Assembly: GCF_016462705.1 (NCBI RefSeq)
Contig: NZ_JAEMSS010000010.1
Span: forward strand, 1-43,014
Origin: Nocardioides sp.
GTDB lineage: Bacteria; Actinomycetota; Actinomycetes; Propionibacteriales; Nocardioidaceae
Reading direction: 5' to 3'
DNA: 43,014 bases
Under the pieces are notes generated by a model that searched no databases, had not been told where the DNA came from, and was given only the letters and a program-made list of their open reading frames with translations. This document shows positions 1-8,090 of the stretch, in pieces (the first letter of the stretch is position 1; each line of letters opens with the position of its first letter). The position numbers were made by a program, and so were the translations under genes.

Positions 1-772
1 GAGGATGTGGCGGCTGACAGGTAGGGGCCTGCTCGCCCACCCACCCCGCCTTGCCGACCGCCGCGTTGACCGCCGGGCCGGCCAGCAGGCCGGCCACCAG
101 GTTGGCGACCGCTGCGGAGGTCAACGCCGCGACGACGAGGTGGAGGCGCCGGTCCCGGGTCATCCCACCGAGCACGCCGACGGTGGCGGCCGTGCCGAGC
201 TGGACGAGCAGGGTCGAGGCGTTGAGGAGCCACAGCAGCTGCTGGAAGTCCGGCCAGTGCGACATCGGTGCGCCTACGCACGACACCACGACCTGGCCCA
301 TGCTGGTGGCGGCGAGAACCCCGGCGACGCCGTTGAGCCAGTCCCCGGAGTCGGTCGCCTCGACCCGGAACTGGTTCCAGTGGACCAGCCCGCGGTAGAT
401 CAAGGAGGTGAACGCCACGCCACCGAGACCGAAGGCGGCGGTGCGCAGCCCCGCGTCCAGGAGCTGGTGGGAGATGAGCGTGTCGACGCACCCCTGGAGC
501 ACGAGAGCGGCACCCATCACGCCGACCGCCGCCGCGAACGAGGCGCGTACGCCGCGCTCGGAGGACTCGACGGACCTGTCGCGCCACAGGAGTGTCCCGA
601 GCAGGCAGCACAGCACCCCGATCACGATCTCGACGAGCGGACCCCGGACCGCGATCACGCCCGCTTCCGCCGCGACGAACACGACCGAGCCGAGCGTCGC
701 GAGCAGTGACACCGCGGTCACCCGCACGCCCTGGCTCCGGTTGTGGTCGTGCACGTGGCCACAGCCCTTCAT
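1..772 (-). CDS. Multi-pass membrane protein, N-terminal part (truncated at window edge)
   Basis: An open frame runs from ATG at 772 to the left edge with no stop, so about 257 residues are visible and the C-terminus is missing. The translation starts MKGCGHVHDHNRSQ and then shows about seven hydrophobic helices (roughly residues 17-40, 47-63, 77-97, 105-130, 146-168, 180-205 and 210-235) with short loops. This layout resembles the membrane sensor region that precedes GGDEF/EAL domains in some actinobacterial cyclic-di-GMP proteins, but no such domain is visible, so the function is open. An in-frame GTG at 787 is an alternative start. The gene is divergent from the clostripain-like gene at 930. 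Plus-strand frames here read as arginine/proline-rich shadow translations. Confidence 0.65.
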   Translation of the reverse strand, partial: MKGCGHVHDHNRSQGVRVTAVSLLATLGSVVFVAAEAGVIAVRGPLVEIVIGVLCCLLGTLLWRDRSVESSERGVRASFAAAVGVMGAALVLQGCVDTLISHQLLDAGLRTAAFGLGGVAFTSLIYRGLVHWNQFRVEATDSGDWLNGVAGVLAATSMGQVVVSCVGAPMSHWPDFQQLLWLLNASTLLVQLGTAATVGVLGGMTRDRRLHLVVAALTSAAVANLVAGLLAGPAVNAAVGKAGWVGEQAPTCQPPHP

Positions 773-929
773 CGCTTGCGGGTTCACAGTCGAGATCGGC
801 AGGCACTCGCCAGAGGTGAGGAATCCGTGCCGGCGTTCGCGAGGCGCTGGGTCACCGCCCGACTAGCCCGGTCTCCAGGAACAGGCCGTTCGTCGGACGC
901 CCGTCGGTGGCGCACCTACCGTCACCCGA

Positions 930-2906
930 GTGACCCCACGCCCCGTTCGTCGCTCCGGCCTCGCTGCCGCAGCCACCGTCCTGCTCCTCACCGCGGCATG
1001 TTCCGGGGGAGGGTCGGACGACGACGCCGGCGGCGACGGTGGCGAGGAGCCCGGTGACAGCGGCAGCGCGGTCAGCGGGCACACGGGCCGCGAGGGCGAC
1101 GGCTGGACGGTCCTGCACTACTCGATGGCGGACACCAACCTCGAGCCGTTCATGGTCGAGGACGTCAACGAGCTCGGCGCGGTCGGCTCGAACGAGAACC
1201 TCCACGTGCGGGAGCTGATGGACCGGTCCGCGGAGTACGGGGACGACGAGCTCCTCGACCAGGGCAGCTGGGTCGGGGGCCGGGTGCTCGACCTCGGAGC
1301 CCCCGGGACGACCGAGGTCGTGTCGGACCTCGGTGACGTCAACTCCGCCGACCCCGCGCTGCTCGCGCAGTTCATCGCCGAGGGCATCGAGCAGAACCGT
1401 GCCGGGCACTACGCGCTCATCATCTCCGACCACGGTGCCTCCTGGCCCGGGATCGGCCCCGACGAGGGCAGCGACAACGACGTCCTCGACCTCGCCGAGC
1501 TCACCTCGGCGGTCTCGAGCGGGCTGGAGCAGGCTGGCGTCGACAAGCTCGACCTGCTCGGCTTCGACGCCTGCCTGATGGCCAACTACGAGGTGGCCAG
1601 CGCGGTGGCCCCGCTCGCGGACCGGATGGTGGCCTCGCAGGAGCTCGAGCCCGGTCACGGGTGGGACTACGGCTCGCTGCAGGTCCTGGCCGACGACCCC
1701 GACGCGACCGCCGACGAGCTCGGGTCCGCGATCATCGCCGGGTTCCAGGCCCAGGCCCAGGAGCAGGGCACCCAGGACCAGATCACCCTCTCGATGGTCG
1801 ACCTGACCCAGATGGAGGCGGTCGACACCGCGGTGGCCGACTTCGCGGCGGCGCTGAGCGAGCAGTCCACGGTCGTGGCCCCCGCGGTCGGCCAGTCCGA
1901 GGCGACGACCCTCGCCTTCGGCAAGAGCCCCGACGAGACCCAGGACAAGCACCTCAGCGACCTCGGCCTGCTGGCCTCGTCGATCGGCGAGTCCGCGCCG
2001 GAGGTCGCCGCCCAGGCCGGCGAGCTCGTCGCGGCCCTGGACGCGGCCGTGCTCGAGGACATCGAGGGCAGCGGCACCGCGGGCGCCACCGGTCTGTCGA
2101 TCTACCTCCCGCCGGTCGCGGAGCTCGCCGACCCGGCGTACGCCGAGGTCGTCAGCGCCGGTCCGTGGGGCGGGTTCCTCGACTCCTACTACGGCGCCGG
2201 GGAGGCGATCCCGGCCGAGCAGCTGCCGGCGTTCACCGACCCGGAGGCGGGACCGGAGGTCGGCTTCGAGGACGACGGGACCATCTCCCTCCTGGGGACC
2301 TTCGACGTCGCCGCGTTCGGGAACATCACCGAGGCGACGGTCAGCTACGCGGTCGTCAACGACGACGGCTCGATCACCTACCTCGGCGAGGAGGTCACCG
2401 ACTTCGCCGAGGACGGCACCGTGTCTGGCGCCTACGACCTGACGTCGCTGCAGATCAGCGACGGCGAGGACGTCGCGTACGCGTACGTCGACCTGACCCT
2501 GAGCGACGACCTGCTCACCGGCTTCTTCGACGTGCCGATGACCTACTACGCCTCGACGGACCCCGAGCAGACCGACCCCCAGGAGGCGCTGCTCTCGCTG
2601 GTCCTCGACGCCGAGACCAGCGAGTTCGTCAGCGAGACGATCTACATCTACGACGAGGTGTCGGGCGGCTACGGCGAGCTCGCGCCCGACCCCGAGGGCA
2701 TCCTCATCCCCGACGTGCTGACGATCGGCGCCGACGGCAGCCAGGTGTGGGAGCCCACGACCGACATCGGCCTCTACTCCGACGTGGAGAACCTCACCTA
2801 CGAGTTCGTGCCGCTGGACTCGGGCACGACGATCCAGGCCGACCTGTCGATCTACGACTTCGGGGGCAACTCCAGCGTGCTGAGCGCGCTGGTCGAGGTG
2901 CCGTAG
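930..2906 (+). CDS. Clostripain-family (C11) cysteine peptidase, lipoprotein
   Basis: 658 residues. The start has basic residues and a hydrophobic stretch ending in a lipobox-like LLLTAAC with the lipidated Cys at 24, so the protein is probably anchored outside the membrane. An acidic Gly/Ser/Asp linker (25-58) leads into a peptidase C11 domain beginning WTVLHYSMADTNLE. The catalytic dyad is visible: His168 in ISDHGASWPG and Cys215 in GFDACLMANYEV. Clostripain enzymes cleave after basic residues, but specificity here is not readable. The C-terminal half is beta-rich with many Asp/Gly residues and is unassigned. The start is GTG at 930, preceded by a -10-like TACCGT (917-922) seven bases upstream and no Shine-Dalgarno sequence, so a leaderless message is likely. 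Confidence 0.85.
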   Translation: MTPRPVRRSGLAAAATVLLLTAACSGGGSDDDAGGDGGEEPGDSGSAVSGHTGREGDGWTVLHYSMADTNLEPFMVEDVNELGAVGSNENLHVRELMDRSAEYGDDELLDQGSWVGGRVLDLGAPGTTEVVSDLGDVNSADPALLAQFIAEGIEQNRAGHYALIISDHGASWPGIGPDEGSDNDVLDLAELTSAVSSGLEQAGVDKLDLLGFDACLMANYEVASAVAPLADRMVASQELEPGHGWDYGSLQVLADDPDATADELGSAIIAGFQAQAQEQGTQDQITLSMVDLTQMEAVDTAVADFAAALSEQSTVVAPAVGQSEATTLAFGKSPDETQDKHLSDLGLLASSIGESAPEVAAQAGELVAALDAAVLEDIEGSGTAGATGLSIYLPPVAELADPAYAEVVSAGPWGGFLDSYYGAGEAIPAEQLPAFTDPEAGPEVGFEDDGTISLLGTFDVAAFGNITEATVSYAVVNDDGSITYLGEEVTDFAEDGTVSGAYDLTSLQISDGEDVAYAYVDLTLSDDLLTGFFDVPMTYYASTDPEQTDPQEALLSLVLDAETSEFVSETIYIYDEVSGGYGELAPDPEGILIPDVLTIGADGSQVWEPTTDIGLYSDVENLTYEFVPLDSGTTIQADLSIYDFGGNSSVLSALVEVP

Positions 2907-3056
2907 ACCGCACGCGGGGCGCGGCACGCTGACGGGCACGGCGGACCGCTGGCAGGTGGCCCGGATGGGCTATGGCGCGGCGGGCCCGCAGGGCGGAAAC
3001 ATGCACGGGCCGGTTCGGGGCAATGGCCGGCGACCCACGAAAGGATGAGACTTCGC

Positions 3057-3692
3057 ATGCAGAGCAGTTCACGCAGGCCGTCCCTGGCCCTGATCGTCGC
3101 GCTCCTCGCGCTCGTCGTCGCCCTCGGCGGGACAGCCGGCGCGCTGCCCGGCAAGGGCTCGGTGCAGAGCAACGACATCAAGAAGAACGCGGTCAAGGGC
3201 AAGCACGTCAAGAACGACAGCATCAAGGGCGCGGACGTCCTGGAGAGCTCCCTCGACACCGTGCCCTCGGCGGAGAACGGGGCGACCCGGATCTCCTACA
3301 AGGGCGTCGCGGGCGGGGCACCGCAGGTCATCTTCAACGGCGGCGGCCTCGTGCTGAAGGCGACGTGCGTGGATGCCAACGACCTGGTGATCACGATGGA
3401 GTCGACGGTCAACGACGCCGCGGTCTTCGCCGACAGCCACGACCACGACGGCAGCGGCGCCGGCAACGACGACGCCGACAACACCTACGAGCACCAGGGT
3501 GACTTCGACGCGGGCCAGCCGGTCGTCCTCGACGGCAGCAACCTGCACTCGGACGACGGTCAGGGCGTCGAGATCAACTACTCGAACCCCAACGGCACCG
3601 AGGTCCTCGTCAAGTTCCAGAACTGGCTCGGCAGCGGTGTCGCCACCGCACCGGCGGCCTGCTTCGTCGGCGGCGTCGGGTTCGTCGCCTGA
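3057..3692 (+). CDS. Secreted protein with short decapeptide-repeat segment
   Basis: About 211 residues from ATG 3057; an ATG at 3045 adds four residues, but the GAAAGGA box (3039-3045) would touch it, while it lies 11 bases before 3057. A signal peptide (ALIVALLALVVALGGTAGA) is followed by three ten-residue repeats: GSVQSNDIKK, NAVKGKHVKN and DSIKGADVLE. These match the pattern of the protein at 31908-32507 and resemble repeats seen in phage tail fibres and some actinobacterial exported proteins. The rest is a probable beta-rich domain with an Asp/His-rich loop (DSHDHDGSGAGNDDADN) that could bind metal, and a late Cys. No enzyme family is recognised. A strong hairpin follows the gene. Confidence 0.75.
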   Translation: MQSSSRRPSLALIVALLALVVALGGTAGALPGKGSVQSNDIKKNAVKGKHVKNDSIKGADVLESSLDTVPSAENGATRISYKGVAGGAPQVIFNGGGLVLKATCVDANDLVITMESTVNDAAVFADSHDHDGSGAGNDDADNTYEHQGDFDAGQPVVLDGSNLHSDDGQGVEINYSNPNGTEVLVKFQNWLGSGVATAPAACFVGGVGFVA

Positions 3693-3716
3693 CCCGCAGC
3701 AACACTCGAGCTCTGG

Positions 3717-3745
3717 GAGCGGCCGGTCGGATGGACCGGCCGCTC
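3717..3745. terminator. Bidirectional hairpin terminator between convergent genes
   Basis: A perfect 12-bp inverted repeat, GAGCGGCCGGTC (3717-3728) and GACCGGCCGCTC (3734-3745), flanks a 5-base loop. It lies between the plus gene ending at 3692 and the minus gene whose stop codon begins at 3746. There is no T-tract, as is usual in very GC-rich actinobacteria. It is placed to stop transcription from both sides. Confidence 0.8.
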
Positions 3746-4189
3746 TCAGAACTTCAGGTGGTGGCTCAGGTCGCCGGTCTGGTCGATGAACATCACCCTG
3801 GTGTCGAACCACCACGCGCCGTCGATGCGGCGGAACGTGTCCTGGTAGTGGCCGGTGATGATCAGCTGCAGAGGCAGCTCGTCGGTGGCCTGCGTGACGG
3901 CATAGCTGGTCCGTGCGCTGGCAGTGCCGGCTGACTCGTCGACCTCGATGCGCGCGTTGGTCGTGAGGTGCTTGGTCTTCGGCGTGCCGGTGTCCTCGTA
4001 GATCCGGGTCGCCATCCCGTAGAGCGCACGCACGGCGTCCCGGCCCTCGAAGACGGTCTCGGGCGGCCCGTTCTCCTGGCCGTGGATCCGGCCGTGGGCG
4101 AACAGGTCGGCCACCCCGTCCAGGTCGCCGGCGTCGATCCGCTCGGCGTACGTGTAGAGCAGGTTCTCGATCTCGCGGGCACTGTCCAC
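3746..4189 (-). CDS. SnoaL-like / NTF2-fold protein
   Basis: 147 residues, the normal size for a single SnoaL-like domain. The start IENLLYTYAERIDAGDLDGVADLFA and the C-terminal ITGHYQDTFRRIDGAWWFDTR are typical of the SnoaL_4/NTF2-like group, which includes small dehydratases, isomerases and hydroxylases with a cone-shaped pocket. Substrate cannot be read. The start is GTG at 4189, six bases after a -10-like TACGCT (4201-4196), suggesting a leaderless message. It is divergent from the sulfotransferase at 4225 with only 35 bases between, so the two are probably controlled together. Confidence 0.8.
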   Translation of the reverse strand: MDSAREIENLLYTYAERIDAGDLDGVADLFAHGRIHGQENGPPETVFEGRDAVRALYGMATRIYEDTGTPKTKHLTTNARIEVDESAGTASARTSYAVTQATDELPLQLIITGHYQDTFRRIDGAWWFDTRVMFIDQTGDLSHHLKF

Positions 4190-4195
4190 GCGCGC

Positions 4196-4217
4196 AGCGT
4201 AGTGATGCGTCTAGGTT
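4196..4217. promoter_or_regulatory. Back-to-back -10 boxes for SnoaL-like and sulfotransferase genes
   Basis: The 35-base gap between GTG 4189 (minus) and GTG 4225 (plus) contains TACGCT on the minus strand (4201-4196, six bases before its GTG) and TAGGTT on the plus strand (4212-4217, seven bases before its GTG). Both fit TANNNT at leaderless spacing. Each gene's -35 region would fall inside or next to the other gene's promoter. Confidence 0.55.
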
Positions 4218-4224
4218 TCAGCGC

Positions 4225-5385
4225 GTGGACGGCTTCGACGTGGCGTCGGTCGTGGCCGACGCGCGCGCCAAGGAGGGCCTCGAGGACCTCGGCCCGGGTG
4301 ACTTCGAGGAGCCGCTCGGCGTCCTCCTGGAGAGCTACCGCCACGCGGGGCTGAACGACGTCGGCGCGTTCATCCTCCGCCAGGGCATCGTGCACAGCCT
4401 GCGGATGCGGCTCCGGGCACAGGAGTGGTTCCGCCGGAACCCGGAGATCGCCGACGAGGTGGTCGCCGCGCCCGTCGTCGTGGTGGGGATGATGCGCAGC
4501 GGCACGACGCTCGTCCAGCGGCTGCTCGCCGCCGACGACCGGCTGCACAGCGCCCTCGGCTGGGAGGTCCAGCAGGTCGCGCCCCGGCTCGACTGGGACC
4601 CGCTGGCGGCGGATCCCCGGGTCGCCAGGGCGTTGGAGCGCGAGGAGCAGACCAGGCAGCACGCGCCGGACCTGTTCGCCATCCACCCGATGTACGCCCT
4701 CGAGGCCGAGGAGGAGATCGTCTTCCTCGCCGACGCGTTCCTCTCCCACGTCCCCGAGTCGGGTGCCGACGTGGCGGGCTACCGCGAGTGGCTGGACACC
4801 GCGGACCTCGCGCCGGCGTACGCCCACCTCCACCGGATGCTCCAGCTCCTCCAGTGGCAGAAGCGACAGCGTGGGGAGTCAGCCACCCGGTGGGTGCTCA
4901 AGACGCCGGCGCACCTCGGCTACCTCGACGACCTCCGGCGTACCTTCCCCGACCTTCACCTCGTGCACCTGCACCGGGACCCGGTGGAGACCATCCCGTC
5001 CGGCGCCAGCCTGAACTCGACGCTGCACGCGATGCACGCCGACACCGTCGACGGGGAGCGGATCGGTCGGCAGTGGCTGGACCGGATGGGGTGGACCAAC
5101 GACCGGGCGATGGCGACCCGCGACCGCTGGGGCGCCGAGGCGCCGGTGACCGACCTGCGGTTCGAGGACGCCGTCGCCGACCCGATCGGCTCGATGGCCA
5201 CGGTGTACGACGCCGCGGGGATGACGCTGACGGCCGAGGCCGAGACGGCCATGCGGGCCTGGCTGGAGCGGCGGCCGCGGGAGACGGGCCGGCCCGACTA
5301 CTCGCCGGAGAGCTTCGGGCTCAGCGAGGGGTCGATTCGCGACCGGTTCGCGGACTACGAGCGCCGGTTCCGAGCGCCGGCCTGA
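4225..5385 (+). CDS. Sulfotransferase family protein
   Basis: 386 residues. The PAPS 5'-phosphate-binding loop is clear at residues 84-100 (VVVVGMMRSGTTLVQRL), and the 3'-phosphate region follows later (VHLHRDPVETIPSGASLNS). Helical stretches rich in Trp and Arg match the Sulfotransfer_3 group common in mycobacteria and nocardioforms. Members move a sulfuryl group from PAPS to a hydroxyl or amine of a small molecule or lipid; the acceptor is unknown. GTG 4225 is chosen because a -10-like TAGGTT lies seven bases upstream and the family start follows at once. The 3' end overlaps the convergent TetR gene by 65 bases (5321-5385). Confidence 0.85.
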   Translation: MDGFDVASVVADARAKEGLEDLGPGDFEEPLGVLLESYRHAGLNDVGAFILRQGIVHSLRMRLRAQEWFRRNPEIADEVVAAPVVVVGMMRSGTTLVQRLLAADDRLHSALGWEVQQVAPRLDWDPLAADPRVARALEREEQTRQHAPDLFAIHPMYALEAEEEIVFLADAFLSHVPESGADVAGYREWLDTADLAPAYAHLHRMLQLLQWQKRQRGESATRWVLKTPAHLGYLDDLRRTFPDLHLVHLHRDPVETIPSGASLNSTLHAMHADTVDGERIGRQWLDRMGWTNDRAMATRDRWGAEAPVTDLRFEDAVADPIGSMATVYDAAGMTLTAEAETAMRAWLERRPRETGRPDYSPESFGLSEGSIRDRFADYERRFRAPA

Positions 5386-5944
5386 TCGTCTCCAGGGCCT
5401 CGCGGGTCAGCTCGCCGAGCCGGGCCAGGTCGTGCGGGGGAGGGGCCTCGGTCCAGACGGCCAGCGCGGCGAAGACCGCCCCCGCCACGGCCTCGGCCCG
5501 GACCGCGGCGTCCAGGTCCTCGGCTCCGCGCGCCACCAGCAGCGCGCGGACCTCGCGCGCGACCGCGCTCTGCCGGTCGCGGAACACCCGCCCGATCCGT
5601 TCCGGGCCCAGCAGCTCGCTGCGCAGCCGGGCGATCTCGGCGAGCAGCTGCAGGTCGGTGGGCCCCGACCCGAGCGAGACGAGCACCGAGCGCACCAGGT
5701 CCTCCTCCGCGGGCCGGTCGTGCAGGGCCTGGGCGAACCAGGCGAACGCCTCACCCACGTCGTCGAAGAGGACCTCGTCCTTGGTGGCGAAGTGCCGGTA
5801 GAACGTGCGCTCGGTGACGCCGACCTGCGCGGCGATGGCGGGCACGCTGGCCGCCTCGAAACCGTGCGCGACGAAGTGCTCCAGCGCCGCGGCCCGCAGG
5901 GCGGCCCGGGTGCGCGCGGACTTCGAATACGTCACAACTGACAT
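5321..5944 (-). CDS. TetR family transcriptional regulator
   Basis: 207 residues. The N-terminal helix-turn-helix is typical (RAALRAAALEHFVAHGFEAASVPAIAAQVGVTERTFYRHFATKDEVLFD), followed by a helical ligand-binding domain. It is divergent from the DUF1214-SDR-SDR operon with a 28-base gap, so that operon is its likely target. The gap contains two ATTTT tracts (ATTTTGGCATTTTC) but no clean palindrome. The last 65 bases overlap the convergent sulfotransferase gene; the C-terminal tail (GARSPRTGREST) looks like read-through into that overlap. Confidence 0.9.
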   Translation of the reverse strand: MSVVTYSKSARTRAALRAAALEHFVAHGFEAASVPAIAAQVGVTERTFYRHFATKDEVLFDDVGEAFAWFAQALHDRPAEEDLVRSVLVSLGSGPTDLQLLAEIARLRSELLGPERIGRVFRDRQSAVAREVRALLVARGAEDLDAAVRAEAVAGAVFAALAVWTEAPPPHDLARLGELTREALETIRPALGTGARSPRTGRESTPR

Positions 5945-5972
5945 TTTGGCATTTTCCCGCTACCTTCGCCGG

Positions 5973-7256
5973 GTGCCACCCGCCGCTGACAGCACCGGTC
6001 ACCCCGTCGCCACCGCCGAGCAGCACGCGCACGAGCTGGCCGCGCTCGAGCTGTTCGAGCACCCCACCGTCAGGGCGGCGTACGCCGAGGTCGCCGCGAC
6101 GTGGCTCGGGCGGGCCAAGGCGTCCGAGGCGATGCGGGCCGTCTTCGAGCCGGCGTTCGAGGAGGTCATGTTCTCCGCCGCGGTCTGGTCGTCCAACCAG
6201 GACCCGCTGCGGCCCAAGGTCACCACGATCACCCGCCTCGAGCACCAGGTCGAGGGGCGCCGGGTGCCCGGCAGCCGTTGGGGCATCGACAACCCCGACA
6301 CCGTCTACCGCGTCATCCCGATCTCGGGCGAGGAACGCTACGAGATCCGGGGCCGGGTCGGCGCGAACCGGATGACCGAGAACTACTTCACGCTCTGGGA
6401 CGCCCACATGGGCACCGTCGACGTGCTCGACGGCCGCCGGATGCACGTCGAGGCCGACGGGTCCTACGTCATCACCGTCGACTCCGGCCCGGCCGGCGAC
6501 CGGCCGAACCACATCCGGTCGTCCCCCGAGGCGCACGAGCTCTACATCCGCGACGTGCTGCTCGACTGGGGCAGGGACGACGCCAACCACATCGCCGTCG
6601 AGCGGCTCGGTGCCGCACCGACGACGCCGGCGCTCACCCTCGACGAGCAGGCCGAGGCGACGGCCAGGATGATGGCGCACTTCGCCGACTTCACCGGCAA
6701 GCTCTCCTACGGCATGTACAAGGCGCCGCAGAACCACGTCAACCTGGCCTGGTCGGCCGACCACACCGGCGGGCTGCGGCACCAGGTCTACGTCGCCGGG
6801 CGGTTCGTGCTCCGGCCGGACGAGGCCTTCGTCGTCAACGTCAGCGACGGGGGTGCGGAGTACTTCACGGTGCCGCTCTCCAACATCTGGGGCACGACGC
6901 TCGACGTGCTCGACCGCACCGGCAGCCTCAACAAGGCGCAGTCCCGGCCCAACGAGGACGGCACCTACACCTACGTGATCGCCGGCGAGGACCCCGGCGT
7001 GCACAACTGGATCGACACCGGCGGGCTGCCCGAGGGCATCCTCACGCTGCGGATGGCGGAGTTCCCGGAGGGCGGCGCGCGGCCGGACCTGTCCGCGCGT
7101 GGCCGCGTCCTCCCGCTCGACCGGCTCGACGCCGAGGTGCCCGGGCTGGCCCGGGTGAGCGCCGAGGAGCGTGCGGAGCAGCTGGCCAGCCGACGCGCCG
7201 GCTACGTCGCCAAGCGCCTGCCCGAGCTGGACGGAAGCGAGGGCGGAGCAGCATGA
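5973..7256 (+). CDS. DUF1214-type protein
   Basis: 427 residues from GTG 5973. The segment GIDNPDTVYRVIPISG, followed by paired beta-sheet domains and a late LSNIWGTTLDVLDRTGSLN, matches the DUF1214/DUF1254 group, whose biochemical role is poorly defined. Members often sit beside dehydrogenases and TetR regulators in lipid or xenobiotic gene sets. The frame is open further upstream to 5805, but that would overlap the divergent TetR gene; GTG 5973 lies six bases after TACCTT (5961-5966), a good leaderless start. It overlaps the next gene by ATGA (7253-7256), indicating coupled translation. Confidence 0.75.
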   Translation: MPPAADSTGHPVATAEQHAHELAALELFEHPTVRAAYAEVAATWLGRAKASEAMRAVFEPAFEEVMFSAAVWSSNQDPLRPKVTTITRLEHQVEGRRVPGSRWGIDNPDTVYRVIPISGEERYEIRGRVGANRMTENYFTLWDAHMGTVDVLDGRRMHVEADGSYVITVDSGPAGDRPNHIRSSPEAHELYIRDVLLDWGRDDANHIAVERLGAAPTTPALTLDEQAEATARMMAHFADFTGKLSYGMYKAPQNHVNLAWSADHTGGLRHQVYVAGRFVLRPDEAFVVNVSDGGAEYFTVPLSNIWGTTLDVLDRTGSLNKAQSRPNEDGTYTYVIAGEDPGVHNWIDTGGLPEGILTLRMAEFPEGGARPDLSARGRVLPLDRLDAEVPGLARVSAEERAEQLASRRAGYVAKRLPELDGSEGGAA

Positions 7257-8089
7257 GCCGCTGGCTGGTCACCGGGTGCTCCACGGGCATCGGCCGCGAG
7301 ATCGCCCGGGCGGCGCTCGAGGCCGGGCACCAGGTCGTGGTGACCTCGCGCAAGGTCGCCGACGTCGAGGGCCTGGCCGACGCGCATCCCGGGACCGCGC
7401 TCGCCGTCGCCCTCGACGTCACCGACAAGGCACAGATCGCGGACGCGGTGGCAGCCGCCGACACGGCGTTCGGCGGCGTCGACGTGCTGGTGAACAACGC
7501 CGGCTACGGCTACCTCTCCGCGGTCGAGGAGGGCGACGACGCCGAGGTGCGCGCGCTGTTCGACACCAACTACTTCGGCACGGTCGACATGACCAAGGCC
7601 GTGCTGCCGCAGATGCGCGAGCGGGGGAGCGGCCACATCGTCAACATCTCCTCGATGGCCGGGCTGGTCGCCAACCCGCCCAACGCCTACTACTCGGCCA
7701 CGAAGTTCGCGATGGAGTCGCTCACCGAGGTCCTGGCCAAGGAGGTCGGGCCGCTCGGCATCAAGGTCACCGCCATCGAGCCGGGCGCCTTCCGCACCGA
7801 CTGGGCCCGGCGGTCGATGCACGAGTCGGCGACCCCGATCGAGGCGTACGCCGAGGGCGTGGGCGCCCGCAAGGAGCTGATCAAGGCCTTCGCCGACCAT
7901 CTCCCCGGCGACCCGCGCAAGCTCGCCGAGGCCGTGCTGATGGTGGTCGCCTTCGACAAGCCGCCGCTGCGCCTGCTGCTCGGCGCGGACGTCCTCCAGG
8001 CGACCCGGGAGAAGCTGACCGCGATGCTCGCCTCCATCGACGAGTGGGAGGCCGTGACCCTCGACGTGGGCTTCCCGGCCGGCCAGTGA
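7253..8089 (+). CDS. Short-chain dehydrogenase/reductase (SDR)
   Basis: 278 residues. Classical SDR: the cofactor loop TGCSTGIG is at residues 7-14, NNAG at 81-84, and the catalytic Ser134, Tyr147 and Lys151 sit in NISSMAG and YYSATK. It uses NAD(P)H to oxidise or reduce an alcohol/ketone; the substrate is not readable. The start overlaps the DUF1214 stop and the next SDR begins two bases after its stop, so the three genes form one operon. Confidence 0.88.
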   Translation: MSRWLVTGCSTGIGREIARAALEAGHQVVVTSRKVADVEGLADAHPGTALAVALDVTDKAQIADAVAAADTAFGGVDVLVNNAGYGYLSAVEEGDDAEVRALFDTNYFGTVDMTKAVLPQMRERGSGHIVNISSMAGLVANPPNAYYSATKFAMESLTEVLAKEVGPLGIKVTAIEPGAFRTDWARRSMHESATPIEAYAEGVGARKELIKAFADHLPGDPRKLAEAVLMVVAFDKPPLRLLLGADVLQATREKLTAMLASIDEWEAVTLDVGFPAGQ

Positions 8090-8090
8090 C

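Noticed and set aside
5..866. Plus-strand open frames in the first 0.9 kb
   Set aside because: Arg/Pro/His-rich shadow translations; the minus-strand frame gives clear membrane helices instead.
852..2939. Long minus-strand open frame opposite the clostripain gene
   Set aside because: Composition is a shadow of the plus gene; no domain, and the plus frame has catalytic residues and a lipobox.
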